From positions 620,001-684,000 of the forward strand of contig NZ_JAIHOO010000001.1 in NCBI RefSeq assembly GCF_019733395.1: a stretch of 64,000 bases of DNA, read 5' to 3'. A program made the position numbers and the translations under genes. Shown here piece by piece: positions 7,614-17,018 of the stretch (the stretch's first letter is position 1; each line of letters begins with the position of its first letter). Under the pieces are notes generated by a model. It saw only the letters and a list, made by a program, of their open reading frames with translations, did not search any database and was not told the DNA's origin. The DNA comes from Lysobacter sp. BMK333-48F3 (GTDB lineage: Bacteria > Pseudomonadota > Gammaproteobacteria > Xanthomonadales > Xanthomonadaceae).

Positions 7614-8288
7614 TCAGCCGCGCGCGCCCGCCACCGCGGCCTTCATCTTGCCGATCACGTCGGCGTAATCGGGCGCGTTGAAGATCGCCGAACCGGCGAC
7701 GAAGGTGTCGGCGCCGGCGGCGGCGATTTCGGCGATGTTGTCGGCCTTGACCCCGCCGTCGATCTCCAGCCGGATCGGCTTGCCGCTGCGGTCGATCATC
7801 TCGCGCACCCGGCGCAGCTTGTCCAGCGCCGAGGGAATGAAGCTCTGCCCGCCGAAGCCGGGGTTGACCGACATCAGCAGCACCAGGTCCAGATCCTGCA
7901 GCACCCACTCCAGCACCTCGACCGGCGTGGCCGGGTTCAGCACCAGCCCGGCCTGGCAACCGTGCGACTTGATCAGCTGCACGGTGCGGTGCACATGCGC
8001 GCTGGCTTCGGGGTGGAAGCTGATCAGGCTGGCGCCGGCCTTGGCGAAGTCCGGCACGATCCGGTCGACCGGCTCGACCATCAGGTGCACGTCGATCGGC
8101 GCGGTCACGCCGTGCTTGCGCAGCGCCTCGCAGACCATCGGGCCGATGGTCAGGTTGGGCACGTAGTGATTGTCCATCACGTCGAAGTGCACCCAGTCCG
8201 CGCCGGCCTTGAGCACGTTGTCGACTTCTTCGCCGAGCTTGGCGAAATTGGCCGAAAGGATCGAAGGGGCGATGACGGTGGATTGCAT
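7614..8288 (-). CDS. rpe: Ribulose-phosphate 3-epimerase
   Basis: A 224-residue TIM-barrel enzyme interconverting ribulose 5-phosphate and xylulose 5-phosphate in the pentose phosphate pathway. Signatures are [13 protein letters not shown], the metal-binding [38 protein letters not shown] and [11 protein letters not shown] placed the start at the ATG at 8288 ([12 protein letters not shown]), which gives the usual family length. No operon partner is obvious; the J-domain gene upstream is 113 bp away on the same strand. Confidence 0.97.
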   Translation of the reverse strand: MQSTVIAPSILSANFAKLGEEVDNVLKAGADWVHFDVMDNHYVPNLTIGPMVCEALRKHGVTAPIDVHLMVEPVDRIVPDFAKAGASLISFHPEASAHVHRTVQLIKSHGCQAGLVLNPATPVEVLEWVLQDLDLVLLMSVNPGFGGQSFIPSALDKLRRVREMIDRSGKPIRLEIDGGVKADNIAEIAAAGADTFVAGSAIFNAPDYADVIGKMKAAVAGARG

Positions 8289-8401
8289 GGGCGGGGCTCG
8301 GCGAGGACTTGAGGGAGTATTGTCCCGCAAAAGGCAGGGATCGCGTCGAGGAGCCAGGAATCGGCGCAAGCTCCGCTCCGCCGTTTCCAGCGCCTATGCG
8401 C

Positions 8402-8740
8402 TCACTTCTTGCCCTTGCGCAGGGTCTTGATCCGGTCGTAGGCCCGGTTGATCTCGCGGGCGCGGCTCTCGGCCTGCGCGCGCAGCTCGGGCGCGGCGTT
8501 GACCACCCGGTCCGGGTGGTACTGGGCGATCAGGCGGCGGTAGGCCTGATCGACCTCGGCGTCGCTGGCCTCGCGGGTCAGGCCCAGGGCCGCATAGGGG
8601 TCGTCGCCGCGCAGGCGGAACCAGTCCGAATCGAAGGCGTGGCCGATCAACAGGCCGATCACCGCGCCGAGGAAGGGATTGGCGCGCAGCAGCGCCGCGC
8701 CGGCGAAGAAACCCAGCAATTTGCCGTACCAGCGCTGCAT
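8402..8740 (-). CDS. Small membrane-anchored J-domain protein (DjlA-like)
   Basis: A 112-residue co-chaperone. Residues 1-40 form a hydrophobic membrane hairpin ([30 protein letters not shown]), like the N-terminus of DjlA. Residues 50-112 are a J domain with the HPD signature (QYHPDRV) required to stimulate DnaK ATPase. It lacks the TerB-like middle domain of full-length DjlA. Translation from the ATG at 8740 avoids an upstream low-complexity stretch. It reads away from purC, which is divergent. Confidence 0.85.
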   Translation of the reverse strand: MQRWYGKLLGFFAGAALLRANPFLGAVIGLLIGHAFDSDWFRLRGDDPYAALGLTREASDAEVDQAYRRLIAQYHPDRVVNAAPELRAQAESRAREINRAYDRIKTLRKGKK

Positions 8741-8928
8741 CGCGCCTGCCGTCCCGGGCCGTCGCGGCCGCGTCCAGGCCCGCCCGGGGCCGCCGGACGC
8801 CAGTCTACCTGCACGCGGCGCCCAGCCGGCGTACACTGCCCGGCCCTGTCGCGCACGCGCGCGAGCCTCACGGGCTCCGGCGACCGCGGCGGCAGGGGGT
8901 CCACGCACCGCCATCAGGGGTTTTCGCC

Positions 8929-9858
8929 TTGACGACCACACTGCTGCAATCCGAACTGCCCGGCCTGCCCTTGCGCCATCGCGGCAAGGTCCGCGACGTC
9001 TTCGACCTGCCCGCCGAGCGCCTGCCGGCCGGCGCCGCCCCCGGCGGCGACTGCCTGCTGATGGTCGCCACCGACCGCCTCAGCGCCTTCGACGTGGTCC
9101 TGCCCGACCCGATCCCGGGCAAGGGCGAGATGCTGTGCCAGATCAGCAACTTCTGGTTCGGCAAGACCGCGCACATCATTCCCAACCACCTCACCGGCAT
9201 CGACGTCGCCGCGGTCCTGCCTGAGGGCGTGGACGCCGCGCTGTACGCCAAGCGCGCGGTGGTGACCAAGCGGCTGAAGCCGGTGGCGATCGAGTGCATC
9301 GCCCGCGGCTACGTGATCGGCAGCGGCTGGAAGGACTACCAGCGCACCGGCCGGATCAGCGGCATCGCCCTGCCCAGCGGCCTGCGCCAGGCCGAGCAGC
9401 TGCCCGAACCGATCTTCACCCCTTCGACCAAGGCCGCGGTCGGCGACCACGACGAGAACATCGACTTCGACACCGCGGTGCGCACGGTCGGCGCCGAACT
9501 GGCCGAGGCGGTGCGCGACGCCACCTTGCGCCTGTACCGCTACGCCGCCGACTACGCGGCGCAGCGCGGCATCCTGCTGGCCGACACCAAGTTCGAGTTC
9601 GGCACCGACGCCGACGGCCGCCTCTACGTCATGGACGAGATGCTGACCCCGGACTCCTCGCGCTACTGGCCGGCCGACCAGTACCAGGTCGGCACCAGCC
9701 CGCCGAGCTACGACAAGCAGTTCGTGCGCGACTACCTGGAAACGCTGGACTGGGACAAGACCCCGCCGGGCCCGAGCCTGCCGGCCGAGGTGATCGAGCG
9801 CACCCGCGCCAAGTACGCCGAGGCGCTGCAGAAGCTGGCCGGGATTTCTGTCGACTGA
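8929..9858 (+). CDS. purC: SAICAR synthase (phosphoribosylaminoimidazole-succinocarboxamide synthase)
   Basis: A 309-residue purine-synthesis enzyme joining CAIR and aspartate with ATP to give SAICAR. Motifs include [11 protein letters not shown] near the start, [52 protein letters not shown] and [17 protein letters not shown]. It is the longer, yeast-like/xanthomonad form rather than the 237-residue E. coli form. Translation probably begins at TTG 8929, preceded by AGGGG about 9 nt upstream, since no ATG gives the correct N-terminus. The stop codon lies inside a 16-bp tandem repeat. Confidence 0.96.
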   Translation: MTTTLLQSELPGLPLRHRGKVRDVFDLPAERLPAGAAPGGDCLLMVATDRLSAFDVVLPDPIPGKGEMLCQISNFWFGKTAHIIPNHLTGIDVAAVLPEGVDAALYAKRAVVTKRLKPVAIECIARGYVIGSGWKDYQRTGRISGIALPSGLRQAEQLPEPIFTPSTKAAVGDHDENIDFDTAVRTVGAELAEAVRDATLRLYRYAADYAAQRGILLADTKFEFGTDADGRLYVMDEMLTPDSSRYWPADQYQVGTSPPSYDKQFVRDYLETLDWDKTPPGPSLPAEVIERTRAKYAEALQKLAGISVD

Positions 9859-9914
9859 GGTTTCGGTCGATTGAGATCTCGGTAGATTGAGATTCCGGCA
9901 GATCGAAAGCCCGG
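9851..9914. repeat. 16-bp tandem repeat, four imperfect units, over the purC stop codon
   Basis: Four consecutive 16-nt units resembling TCGATTGAGATCTCGG start at 9851, 9867, 9883 and 9899. The purC stop TGA falls within the first unit. The units drift progressively, which suggests an old local expansion. Confidence 0.75.
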
Positions 9915-10115
9915 CCGACCGATCCGGTCCATCCCGAGCGGACGTCCCGGCGCGGGGCGTCCGCGGCCAAGCAGGGGCGGCGATGCGGCCAATCTGCCGC
10001 CGCGCCGCACCGGCCCGCGCCGATCCGCGCCACACTGCGCCTGTCCCGTCGGTCACGGATACAGGCCCGAACATGCGCGTTACCCTGCCCGCACCTCCCA
10101 TCGCACGGGCACCGC

Positions 10116-10451
10116 ATGAACATCGGTTATCTCTACCTGGCGATCGCGATCGTCGCCGAGGTGGTCGGCACCACCGCGCTCAAGGCCTCCGACGGCTTTA
10201 CCCGCACCGTGCCCTCGCTGATCGTCGCCGCCGGCTACGGCACCGCGTTCTATTTCCTGTCGCTGGTCCTGCGCACGGTCCCGGTCGGGGTCGCCTATGC
10301 GATCTGGTCGGGCGTGGGCATCGTCCTGATCGCCGCCATCGGCTGGCTGTTCATGAAGCAGACCCTGGACGCCGGCGCGGTGCTCGGGATCGGCCTGATC
10401 GTCGCCGGCGTGGCGGTAATCCAGCTATTCTCGAAAGCTGCGGCGCACTGA
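10116..10451 (+). CDS. Small multidrug resistance (SMR) efflux protein, EmrE-like
   Basis: A 111-residue four-helix inner-membrane protein of the SMR family, which exchanges protons for cationic drugs or quaternary ammonium compounds as an antiparallel dimer. The essential membrane Glu is residue 15 ([15 protein letters not shown]). Other conserved segments are [32 protein letters not shown] and the final helix [14 protein letters not shown]. The sequence looks more like EmrE/QacE than the guanidinium exporter Gdx/SugE. It stands alone, 257 bp after purC. Confidence 0.92.
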   Translation: MNIGYLYLAIAIVAEVVGTTALKASDGFTRTVPSLIVAAGYGTAFYFLSLVLRTVPVGVAYAIWSGVGIVLIAAIGWLFMKQTLDAGAVLGIGLIVAGVAVIQLFSKAAAH

Positions 10452-10524
10452 GCGCCGCCCTGGCCGGCCGCGCGGACGCCCGTCCGCCGGCGCCGGCACC
10501 GTTCCGCCTCACCGGGAGCCGAGC

Positions 10525-11010
10525 ATGAACGCCGTCGCCGAATCGCAACGCCCCATCGACCGCTGGTTCGCCAGCTATTCCGGCGATCACCGCAACGCCG
10601 TCAACCAGCGCATCCACGTGGTCGCGGTGCCGGCGATCCTGTGGAGCGTGATCGCCCTGCTGTGGTGCATCCCCGCGCCCGGCACCTGGTTCCGCCCCGG
10701 CATCTGGGCCGCGGCGGCGATGTTCGGCGCGATGCTGTATTACTACCGCGCCTCGCGCTCGCTCGGCCTGGGCATGCTGATCCAGTTCGCGCTGTTCTCG
10801 GCGCTGACCTGGTGGATCGCGCAAAGCTTCGGCCTGAGCGCGCTGCTGTGGACGGCGGTGGCGGTGTTCGTGGTGGCCTGGATCGCCCAGTTCGTCGGCC
10901 ACAAGATCGAAGGCAAGAAGCCCAGCTTCCTGACCGACCTGACCTATCTGCTGATCGGCCCGGCCTGGGTGCTGGCCAAGCTGTACCGCAAGCTCGGCTG
11001 GCGTTACTGA
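10525..11010 (+). CDS. Mpo1-like (DUF962) membrane protein
   Basis: A 161-residue protein of the DUF962/YGL010w family. The yeast member Mpo1 is an iron-dependent dioxygenase that shortens 2-hydroxy fatty acids. The N-terminus PIDRWFASYSGDHRNAVNQRIHVVAVP carries the conserved His residues (near 20 and 30), and a further His appears in AQFVGHKIEGKKP. Four hydrophobic helices span residues 33-110, with a C-terminal hydrophobic segment TDLTYLLIGPAWVLAKLYR. The role in bacteria is not established; a lipid 2-hydroxylation link is inferred only. Confidence 0.82.
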   Translation: MNAVAESQRPIDRWFASYSGDHRNAVNQRIHVVAVPAILWSVIALLWCIPAPGTWFRPGIWAAAAMFGAMLYYYRASRSLGLGMLIQFALFSALTWWIAQSFGLSALLWTAVAVFVVAWIAQFVGHKIEGKKPSFLTDLTYLLIGPAWVLAKLYRKLGWRY

Positions 11011-11017
11011 GCGCCGC

Positions 11018-11431
11018 TCAGGCAGCGGCGTAACGGGCCGCCGCCAACGCCGCGCCCCACAGCCACAGCGCCGGCAGCAGCGACACCGCCAGCGCGCGCG
11101 TCCAGCGCAGGCGCGCGCCGTCGGGCCCGGGCAGGAACAGGCGCACGCCCAGGGCCAGCGCCAGCAACGACAGGACGAAGGCCAGGGCCGCGAACGGCAG
11201 GCCGGAACCCAGCGCGCTGTCGTGGGTGAGGATCAAACCGGTTACGGCCAGCATCGCCCACACCACCGCGCCGAACAGCACCGTCCACAGCACCGCGCCG
11301 AACGCCGGCCGCGCGCCGAACGCGCGCGCCACGCCGGCACGCAGCCACCAGGCGCCGATCGCCCACCAGGCGAGCGCCGCGACGCCGCCGACGACGATCG
11401 CCAGCGGCGGGATTTCCGCTACATGCCTCAC
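11018..11431 (-). CDS. Hypothetical four-helix membrane protein
   Basis: A 137-residue protein with four predicted membrane helices (about residues 9-31, 42-65, 77-97 and 112-134) joined by short loops. I recognise no family motif. It converges with the DUF962 gene, their stops being 7 nt apart, and diverges from the EamA transporter gene 68 bp away. Function unknown. Confidence 0.65.
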   Translation of the reverse strand: MRHVAEIPPLAIVVGGVAALAWWAIGAWWLRAGVARAFGARPAFGAVLWTVLFGAVVWAMLAVTGLILTHDSALGSGLPFAALAFVLSLLALALGVRLFLPGPDGARLRWTRALAVSLLPALWLWGAALAAARYAAA

Positions 11432-11499
11432 AATGCCCTCCTCCGCCCCGCCGTTCGGGCCGCCGTCCAGCCGGCCACGATAGCCCAGCCGCCGTCCCC

Positions 11500-12372
11500 A
11501 TGCCCGCCCGCGATCTCGTCCTGCTGCTGCTCGTCGTCCTGTCCTGGGCGCTCAACTTCCTGACCTCGGCCTTCGCCCTGCGCGAGATCCCCCCGTTCCT
11601 GTTCACCGCGCTGCGCTTCGCCCTGCTCGCGCTGCCGCTGGTGTTCCTGCTCAAGCGCCCGGCGCCGGGGCAGTGGCCGCGTCTGATCGCGGTCTGCCTG
11701 TGCATCGGCGTGCTGCACTTCGGCCTGAGCTTCAGCGCGCTGAAGGCCGCCGGCGATCTGTCTTCGCCGGCGATCGTGCTGCAAAGCTATGTGCCGATGA
11801 CCGCGCTGCTGGCCTGGTGGCTGCTCGGCGAGCGCTTCGCCTGGCGCACCGGCGCGGCGATCGCGATCAGCTTCGCCGGCGTGCTGGTGCTGGGCTTCGA
11901 TCCGCTGGTGCTGGACCGGCCGCTGGCGCTGGTGCTGATGCTGGTCTCGGCCGCGTTCCTGGCCCTGGGCACGGTGTTGATGAAGGGCCTGCGCGGGTTG
12001 GACATGGTCAGTCAGCAAGGCTGGACCGCATTGATCGCGGTGGCGCCGTTGCTGGCCGTGAGCCTGGTGCTGGAACCCGGCGGCCTGGCCGCGTTGGGCT
12101 CGGTCAGCTGGGTCGCCTGGCTGGGCGTGGCCTACGCCGCCTTCGTCTCGTCCTTGTTCGGCCATGGCCTGTACTACGTGCTGGTGCAGCGCTATCCGGT
12201 GGCGCAGGTGACGCCCTGGCTGCTGCTGGTGCCGGTATTCGCGATCGCCCTGGGCATCGCCTTCTGGGGCGACCGCCCCGGCCCGCGGCTATGGATCGGC
12301 GGCGCGATGGTGCTGGGCGGAGTGTTCGCGATCGCCTTGCGCACCCTGGCCAAGTCGCGCGCGGCAAAGTGA
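11500..12372 (+). CDS. EamA/DMT-family metabolite exporter
   Basis: A 290-residue inner-membrane protein with ten hydrophobic segments in two EamA repeats (about residues 5-135 and 147-282). The repeat junction pattern YVPMTALLAWWLLGERFAWRT and the second repeat's VTPWLLLVPVFAIALGIAFWGD are typical of drug/metabolite transporters such as the amino-acid and purine exporters of the YdcZ/RhaT-like group. The substrate cannot be deduced. It is immediately followed by a composite intergenic repeat and faces the convergent SDR gene. Confidence 0.88.
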   Translation: MPARDLVLLLLVVLSWALNFLTSAFALREIPPFLFTALRFALLALPLVFLLKRPAPGQWPRLIAVCLCIGVLHFGLSFSALKAAGDLSSPAIVLQSYVPMTALLAWWLLGERFAWRTGAAIAISFAGVLVLGFDPLVLDRPLALVLMLVSAAFLALGTVLMKGLRGLDMVSQQGWTALIAVAPLLAVSLVLEPGGLAALGSVSWVAWLGVAYAAFVSSLFGHGLYYVLVQRYPVAQVTPWLLLVPVFAIALGIAFWGDRPGPRLWIGGAMVLGGVFAIALRTLAKSRAAK

Positions 12373-12374
12373 TC

Positions 12375-12809
<435 letters not shown>

Positions 12810-12840
12810 CCCTTGAAGCATGCCGCGCCGGCCGCCGCGG

Positions 12841-13707
12841 TCATTCGCTCGGCGTATCGAACATCTCCGCCGTCGGCCGGAACGGCCGCGGGGCGTAACC
12901 GAAATCGCGCTGCGCCGGCGCCGCGTCGAAAGCCATGTCGCTGCGCATGCGCCGCACCGCCGCCTCGCCGAGCCCGGTCGCGCGCCCGGTCGCCTGCGCG
13001 GCGAGCAGGGCCAGGTTGAAGATCGGCGACGGCAGTTCGATCAGCCGCACCGGCGGGCGCAGACAGGCCAAGGTGCGCGCCACCATCTCGCGATAGGTCA
13101 GAGTCTCGCCGCCGGGCACGGCGTACACCTGGCCGTAGGTCGCCGGCGCGGCATACGCGGTGAACGCGGCCTCGGCCAGATCCTCCACGTGCACCGGCTG
13201 GCGCAGGCCGTTGGCGCCGCGCGGCAGCGGGAAATAACGCAGCCGCCGCGCGAGTTGGACGATCCGGGTCAGGGTCTGGTCGCGTCCGGCGCCGTAGATC
13301 AGGGTCGGCCGCAGCACCGTCGCCGCATCGCTGCGCGGCTGCGCGGCGGCGAACAGGTTGGCCTCGCCTTCGCGCAGCTCGGCCGCGACCCGGCGCTCGT
13401 CGGCGTCGGCCGAACCGCGCTTGGTCTCGGCGCTGGTCGAGCCGAACGCGATCACCCGCGAGGCCTCGATGCCCGATTGCGCGTACCAGCGCGAGAACTT
13501 CAGCAGCGGCCCGCAGCTGAAGATCGCATCGACCCGCGCCGGCAACGCCGGCATCGCGTCCAGGTCGCCGTGCAGCCAGTGCAGGCCGGGGCGATCGTAC
13601 TGCTCGTGGCGGGAAATCGCGGTCACCCGCCAACCGGCGTGATACAGCCGTTGCAGCAGCGGAATCCCGATCTGGCCGCTGCCGCCGAACACCAACGCAT
13701 GCTTCAT
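12841..13707 (-). CDS. NAD(P)-binding SDR/epimerase-like protein
   Basis: A 288-residue extended SDR-like protein. The N-terminal Rossmann motif is present as VFGGSGQIGIPLLQRL (residues 5-20). The downstream part resembles atypical NAD-dependent epimerases: IAFGSTSAE, VLRPTLIYGAGRD, and a C-terminal substrate half. The canonical YxxxK is not seen; SAETKR occupies the region after the Ser, so catalysis may differ or be lost. Its ATG overlaps the nhaA stop (13704-13707), so it is translationally coupled to the antiporter. Function unassigned. Confidence 0.8.
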   Translation of the reverse strand: MKHALVFGGSGQIGIPLLQRLYHAGWRVTAISRHEQYDRPGLHWLHGDLDAMPALPARVDAIFSCGPLLKFSRWYAQSGIEASRVIAFGSTSAETKRGSADADERRVAAELREGEANLFAAAQPRSDAATVLRPTLIYGAGRDQTLTRIVQLARRLRYFPLPRGANGLRQPVHVEDLAEAAFTAYAAPATYGQVYAVPGGETLTYREMVARTLACLRPPVRLIELPSPIFNLALLAAQATGRATGLGEAAVRRMRSDMAFDAAPAQRDFGYAPRPFRPTAEMFDTPSE

Positions 13708-14939
13708 TCGTGCGAACCCTGCCCGCCGCGCGCCGGCAACACCGCGCGCAGCCAGAAATAACCGATCAACGCCGACAACAGCGACGCACCGAGGATGCCG
13801 AGCACCGCCTCGTCGTAGCGCAGCGGGTCCTGATACGCCAGCGAGGCGATGAACAGGCTCATGGTGAAGCCGATGCCGCACATCAGGCCGAGCCCGAACA
13901 TCGCCCGCAGGTCCATCCCGGCCGGGAACCGCGCCCAGCCCAGCGCGCGCATCAGCAGCGCCGCGCCGACGATGCCGACCGGCTTGCCGACCACCAGGCC
14001 CAGCACCACGCCCATCGGCAGCGGATCCAGCATGTCCTGCAGCTGGATCCCGCCCAGGGCCAGGCCGGCGTTGACGAAGGCGAACAGTGGCAGGATCGCG
14101 TAGGCCACCCACGGATGCAGCGCGTGCTCCAGGGTCTCCAGCGGCGAATGCTCGACCTCGTCGTCGATCGCGTTGCGCTTGTCGACGTGCGGGATCAGCA
14201 GGCCGGTGGCGACGCCGGCCAGGGTCGCGTGCACGCCGGACTTGAGCACGCACACCCACAGCACCGCACCCAGCGCCAGGTACGGCGCCAGCGCGGTCAC
14301 TCCGCGCCGGTTGAGCAGCCACATCGCCGCCAGCGCGACCGCGGCCCAGATCAGCGCGGTCGTCGACAGACCGTGCGAATAGAAGAAGGCGATGATCAGG
14401 ATCGCGATCAGGTCGTCGACCACCGCAATGGTCGACAGCAGCAGCTTCATCGCCACCGGCACCCGCGAGCCGAGCAGGGCCAGCACGCCGAGAGCGAAGG
14501 CGATGTCGGTCGCGGTCGGCACCGCCCAGCCGCGCATCGCCGCCGCGTCGCCGCGATTGAGGGCGAAGAACAGCAGCGCCGGCACGACCACGCCGGCGCT
14601 GGCGCAGACCAGCGGCAGCACCAGTTGCGAACGCTCGGCCAACTGGCCGCTGAGCGCCTCGCGCTTGATCTCCAGCGCGACCAGCAGGAAGAACACCGCC
14701 ATCAGGCCGTCGTTGATCCACAGCAGCAGCGGCTTGTCGATGTCGAGCGGACCGATGCGCAATTGCACCGGGATCTCGCGGAACGCCTGGTAGGCCTCGC
14801 GCAGCGGCGAGTTGGCGGCGATCAGCGCCAGCACCGCGGCGGCGATCAGGACGATGCCGCCGGCGGCCTCGAGACGGAAGAATTCGCTGAGCGCGCGCAA
14901 GGCGCGCCGCGGCGGCGGGGTGTGAGGGGTTGCGCTCAT
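13704..14939 (-). CDS. nhaA: Na+/H+ antiporter NhaA
   Basis: A 411-residue inner-membrane antiporter exporting Na+ (or Li+) for protons, for pH and salt homeostasis. It has the paired Asp in STIAVVDDLIAILIIAFFYS (transport site), the GWAVPTATDIAFALGVLALLG helix, and the N-terminal helix AAGGIVLIAAAVLALIAANSPL. A His-rich feature of the E. coli pH sensor is not obvious. Length and about twelve hydrophobic segments match NhaA. It starts at 14939 and is coupled to the SDR gene by an ATGA overlap. Confidence 0.96.
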   Translation of the reverse strand: MSATPHTPPPRRALRALSEFFRLEAAGGIVLIAAAVLALIAANSPLREAYQAFREIPVQLRIGPLDIDKPLLLWINDGLMAVFFLLVALEIKREALSGQLAERSQLVLPLVCASAGVVVPALLFFALNRGDAAAMRGWAVPTATDIAFALGVLALLGSRVPVAMKLLLSTIAVVDDLIAILIIAFFYSHGLSTTALIWAAVALAAMWLLNRRGVTALAPYLALGAVLWVCVLKSGVHATLAGVATGLLIPHVDKRNAIDDEVEHSPLETLEHALHPWVAYAILPLFAFVNAGLALGGIQLQDMLDPLPMGVVLGLVVGKPVGIVGAALLMRALGWARFPAGMDLRAMFGLGLMCGIGFTMSLFIASLAYQDPLRYDEAVLGILGASLLSALIGYFWLRAVLPARGGQGSHE

Positions 14940-15000
14940 CCGCCCATTATAGGCGCAGCCCTTGTGGTCGCCCGGCGAAGACCCGGCCTCGCCGGCCCGC

Positions 15001-16014
15001 TCAGCTGCGCAGCATCGCCACTTCGAAGCCGACCCAGACCAGCAGCGCGACCAGCAGGATCGCGCCCTCGCGCTTGCTGATGCGCAGGTCGCCCTTGAGC
15101 ATCGGGTACAGCATCAGCGCGAACAGCGCCGCGGCCGGCAGCTCGAAACGCACGAACGAGGCCGGCAGCGGCACGCTGCGCAGCGCCGCCATGCCGCCGA
15201 TCACGATCAGCAGGTTGAACAGGCTGGAGCCGATCACGTGGCCGACCACGATGTCGCCCTGGCCGCGGCGCGCGGCGGCGATCGCCGCGGCGGCCTCGGG
15301 CAGCGCGGTGCCGATCGCCACCGGCAGCAGGCCGGTCAGCAGCGGCGACAGGCCCATCGCCGCGCCGATGATGGCCGCGTTCGGCGAACCGAAGCCGCCG
15401 CTGAGCGCCGGCGAGGCGCCGAAGCTCCACAGGCCGTTGCCGCCGACGATCAGGTACGCGCCCAGGTGCAGCAGGAACACCGCGATCAGCACCCGCAGCA
15501 GGTTCAGGCCGAGGTGGGTCTGGGTCATGGCGAAGGCGGCGATCGCGTCCTGCAGTTCCGGCGCCTCGCGACGGGTGCGGGCGATCGCGAACGCGACCAC
15601 GGCGACGAAGACCAGCAGCAGGCCCAGGCCCTCGCCGCGGCCGAGCACGCCGTCCAGGCCCAGCGCGACCACCGCCACGGTGCCCAGCAGCAGCACGATC
15701 AGCAGCGGCGCCAGCGCCCGCCAACGCACCAGCAAGGGCGCGGCCAGCGCCGCCAGGCCCAGGGTCAGGCCGAAGTTGACCACGTTGCTGCCGACCGCAT
15801 TGCCCAGCGCCAGCGCCTGCTGGCCGCGCACGAAGGCCTGCAGGTTGACCGCCAGCTCGGGCAGCGAGGTGCCGAAGGCGACCAGGATCAGACCGGCCGC
15901 GAACGGCGAGGCGCCGAAGCGCTGGGCCAGGCCCGAGGCGCCCTTGACGATCGAATCGCCGCCCAGCGCCAGCAGCAGCAGGCCCAGTACGAACAAGCCG
16001 ACGGCTTCGAACAT
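15001..16014 (-). CDS. Calcium/sodium antiporter (CaCA family, YrbG-like)
   Basis: A 337-residue exchanger with the two inverted alpha-repeats of the cation/Ca2+ exchanger superfamily: GTSLPELAVNLQAF with GNAVGSNVVNFGL in the first half, and GTALPEAAAAI with GHVIGSSLFNLL in the second. About ten membrane helices. Bacterial members exchange Ca2+ for Na+, though the ions here are inferred. It lies 61 bp downstream of nhaA's start on the same strand, giving a small ion-transport cluster. Confidence 0.93.
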   Translation of the reverse strand: MFEAVGLFVLGLLLLALGGDSIVKGASGLAQRFGASPFAAGLILVAFGTSLPELAVNLQAFVRGQQALALGNAVGSNVVNFGLTLGLAALAAPLLVRWRALAPLLIVLLLGTVAVVALGLDGVLGRGEGLGLLLVFVAVVAFAIARTRREAPELQDAIAAFAMTQTHLGLNLLRVLIAVFLLHLGAYLIVGGNGLWSFGASPALSGGFGSPNAAIIGAAMGLSPLLTGLLPVAIGTALPEAAAAIAAARRGQGDIVVGHVIGSSLFNLLIVIGGMAALRSVPLPASFVRFELPAAALFALMLYPMLKGDLRISKREGAILLVALLVWVGFEVAMLRS

Positions 16015-16136
16015 GACGGTCTTCCCCTTGCGGTCGTTGCCTGGATTCTAGCCACTCTCGGCCGCGACCGAACGCCGCAGCGCGGCGCCGTCGCGGCGCA
16101 TCCGCTCCAGTGCGCCGCGGCGCACGCGGCGCCGAC

Positions 16137-16775
16137 TCAGGAGCAGCCTTCGACGTAATCGACCTGCGGCGGCTGGCCGATCCGCCAGGCGGTGACCTTG
16201 CCGGCGGCATCGGTCTCGAACACCAGCGCGCCGGCGCCTTCGCTCACGCGCAGGTTCTTGGCGCCTTGCACGTATTTATGCGGCTGCTCTTCGATCCGGC
16301 CCGGGTACAGGGCGCGGATCTGCTCCGCGCTCATGCCGCGGCGGCCGCCGCCGGGCGCGGTTTCCTTGTCGTTGCCGACGTCGACCCGGACGAACTTGCC
16401 GTTCTCGAACATCAGGCCGAATTCGGCCGCGTTCTTGGCCCATCGCGGCCGCAGGTAATAACAGCCGCCATCGGCCGCGGCCTCGCCCTCGAGTTCGCCG
16501 CCCCAGGCCTGGCGGGCCTGCTCGGCGCTCATGCCGAAGCGCAGGTCGCCGTAGCCGTCGAAACGGGCCAGGGCGTCGGCCGGCGCGGGCGCAGGCGTCG
16601 GCATGGGTGCGGTGGCCGGCGGCACGTCCTCGGCCGGCTGATCGGCGCTGGCCGCGGGCGGCGCGGGCGCGGGCTCCGCCGCGGGCGCGGCCTCGCGCTG
16701 GCAGGCGCTCAGGCCGAGCGCGAGCAACACCGCGCAGGCCAGGCTGGGAACGGACGCGGACGGCACCAATTTCAT
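16137..16775 (-). CDS. Putative lipoprotein with Pro/Ala-rich linker
   Basis: A 212-residue protein with a lipoprotein signal (lipobox LSAC, Cys25 from the ATG at 16775), then a low-complexity Ala/Pro linker to about residue 68, then a globular domain starting FDGYGDLRFGMSAEQARQAW. That domain repeats the motif GMSAEQ (GMSAEQIRALYPG), a pattern found in small bacterial envelope proteins of unknown function. A TTG at 16781 is an alternative start. It probably sits in the outer membrane facing the periplasm. Function unknown. Confidence 0.75.
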   Translation of the reverse strand: MKLVPSASVPSLACAVLLALGLSACQREAAPAAEPAPAPPAASADQPAEDVPPATAPMPTPAPAPADALARFDGYGDLRFGMSAEQARQAWGGELEGEAAADGGCYYLRPRWAKNAAEFGLMFENGKFVRVDVGNDKETAPGGGRRGMSAEQIRALYPGRIEEQPHKYVQGAKNLRVSEGAGALVFETDAAGKVTAWRIGQPPQVDYVEGCS

Positions 16776-17018
16776 CGGCAAGGCTCCAGCGCGCGCGGCG
16801 CTTGCGAAGGCCGCTGCAGCCTAGCCCGGCGGCGTGAATGCAATGCGAAAGACACCGGCGCGAGCCTCGGCGTCATTCGCGTATCCCGGCAGGAGCGGCC
16901 TCTTGCGAAGATTGCCTTCGGCCATCCGCCGCGACCGCCGAAGCGACGTTCCGGCGACCGAGGTCGTCGGCCCGGGATCGCTTTCGCACCGTAGCGGCAA
17001 TGCCGCCGCTGCGCTCGA

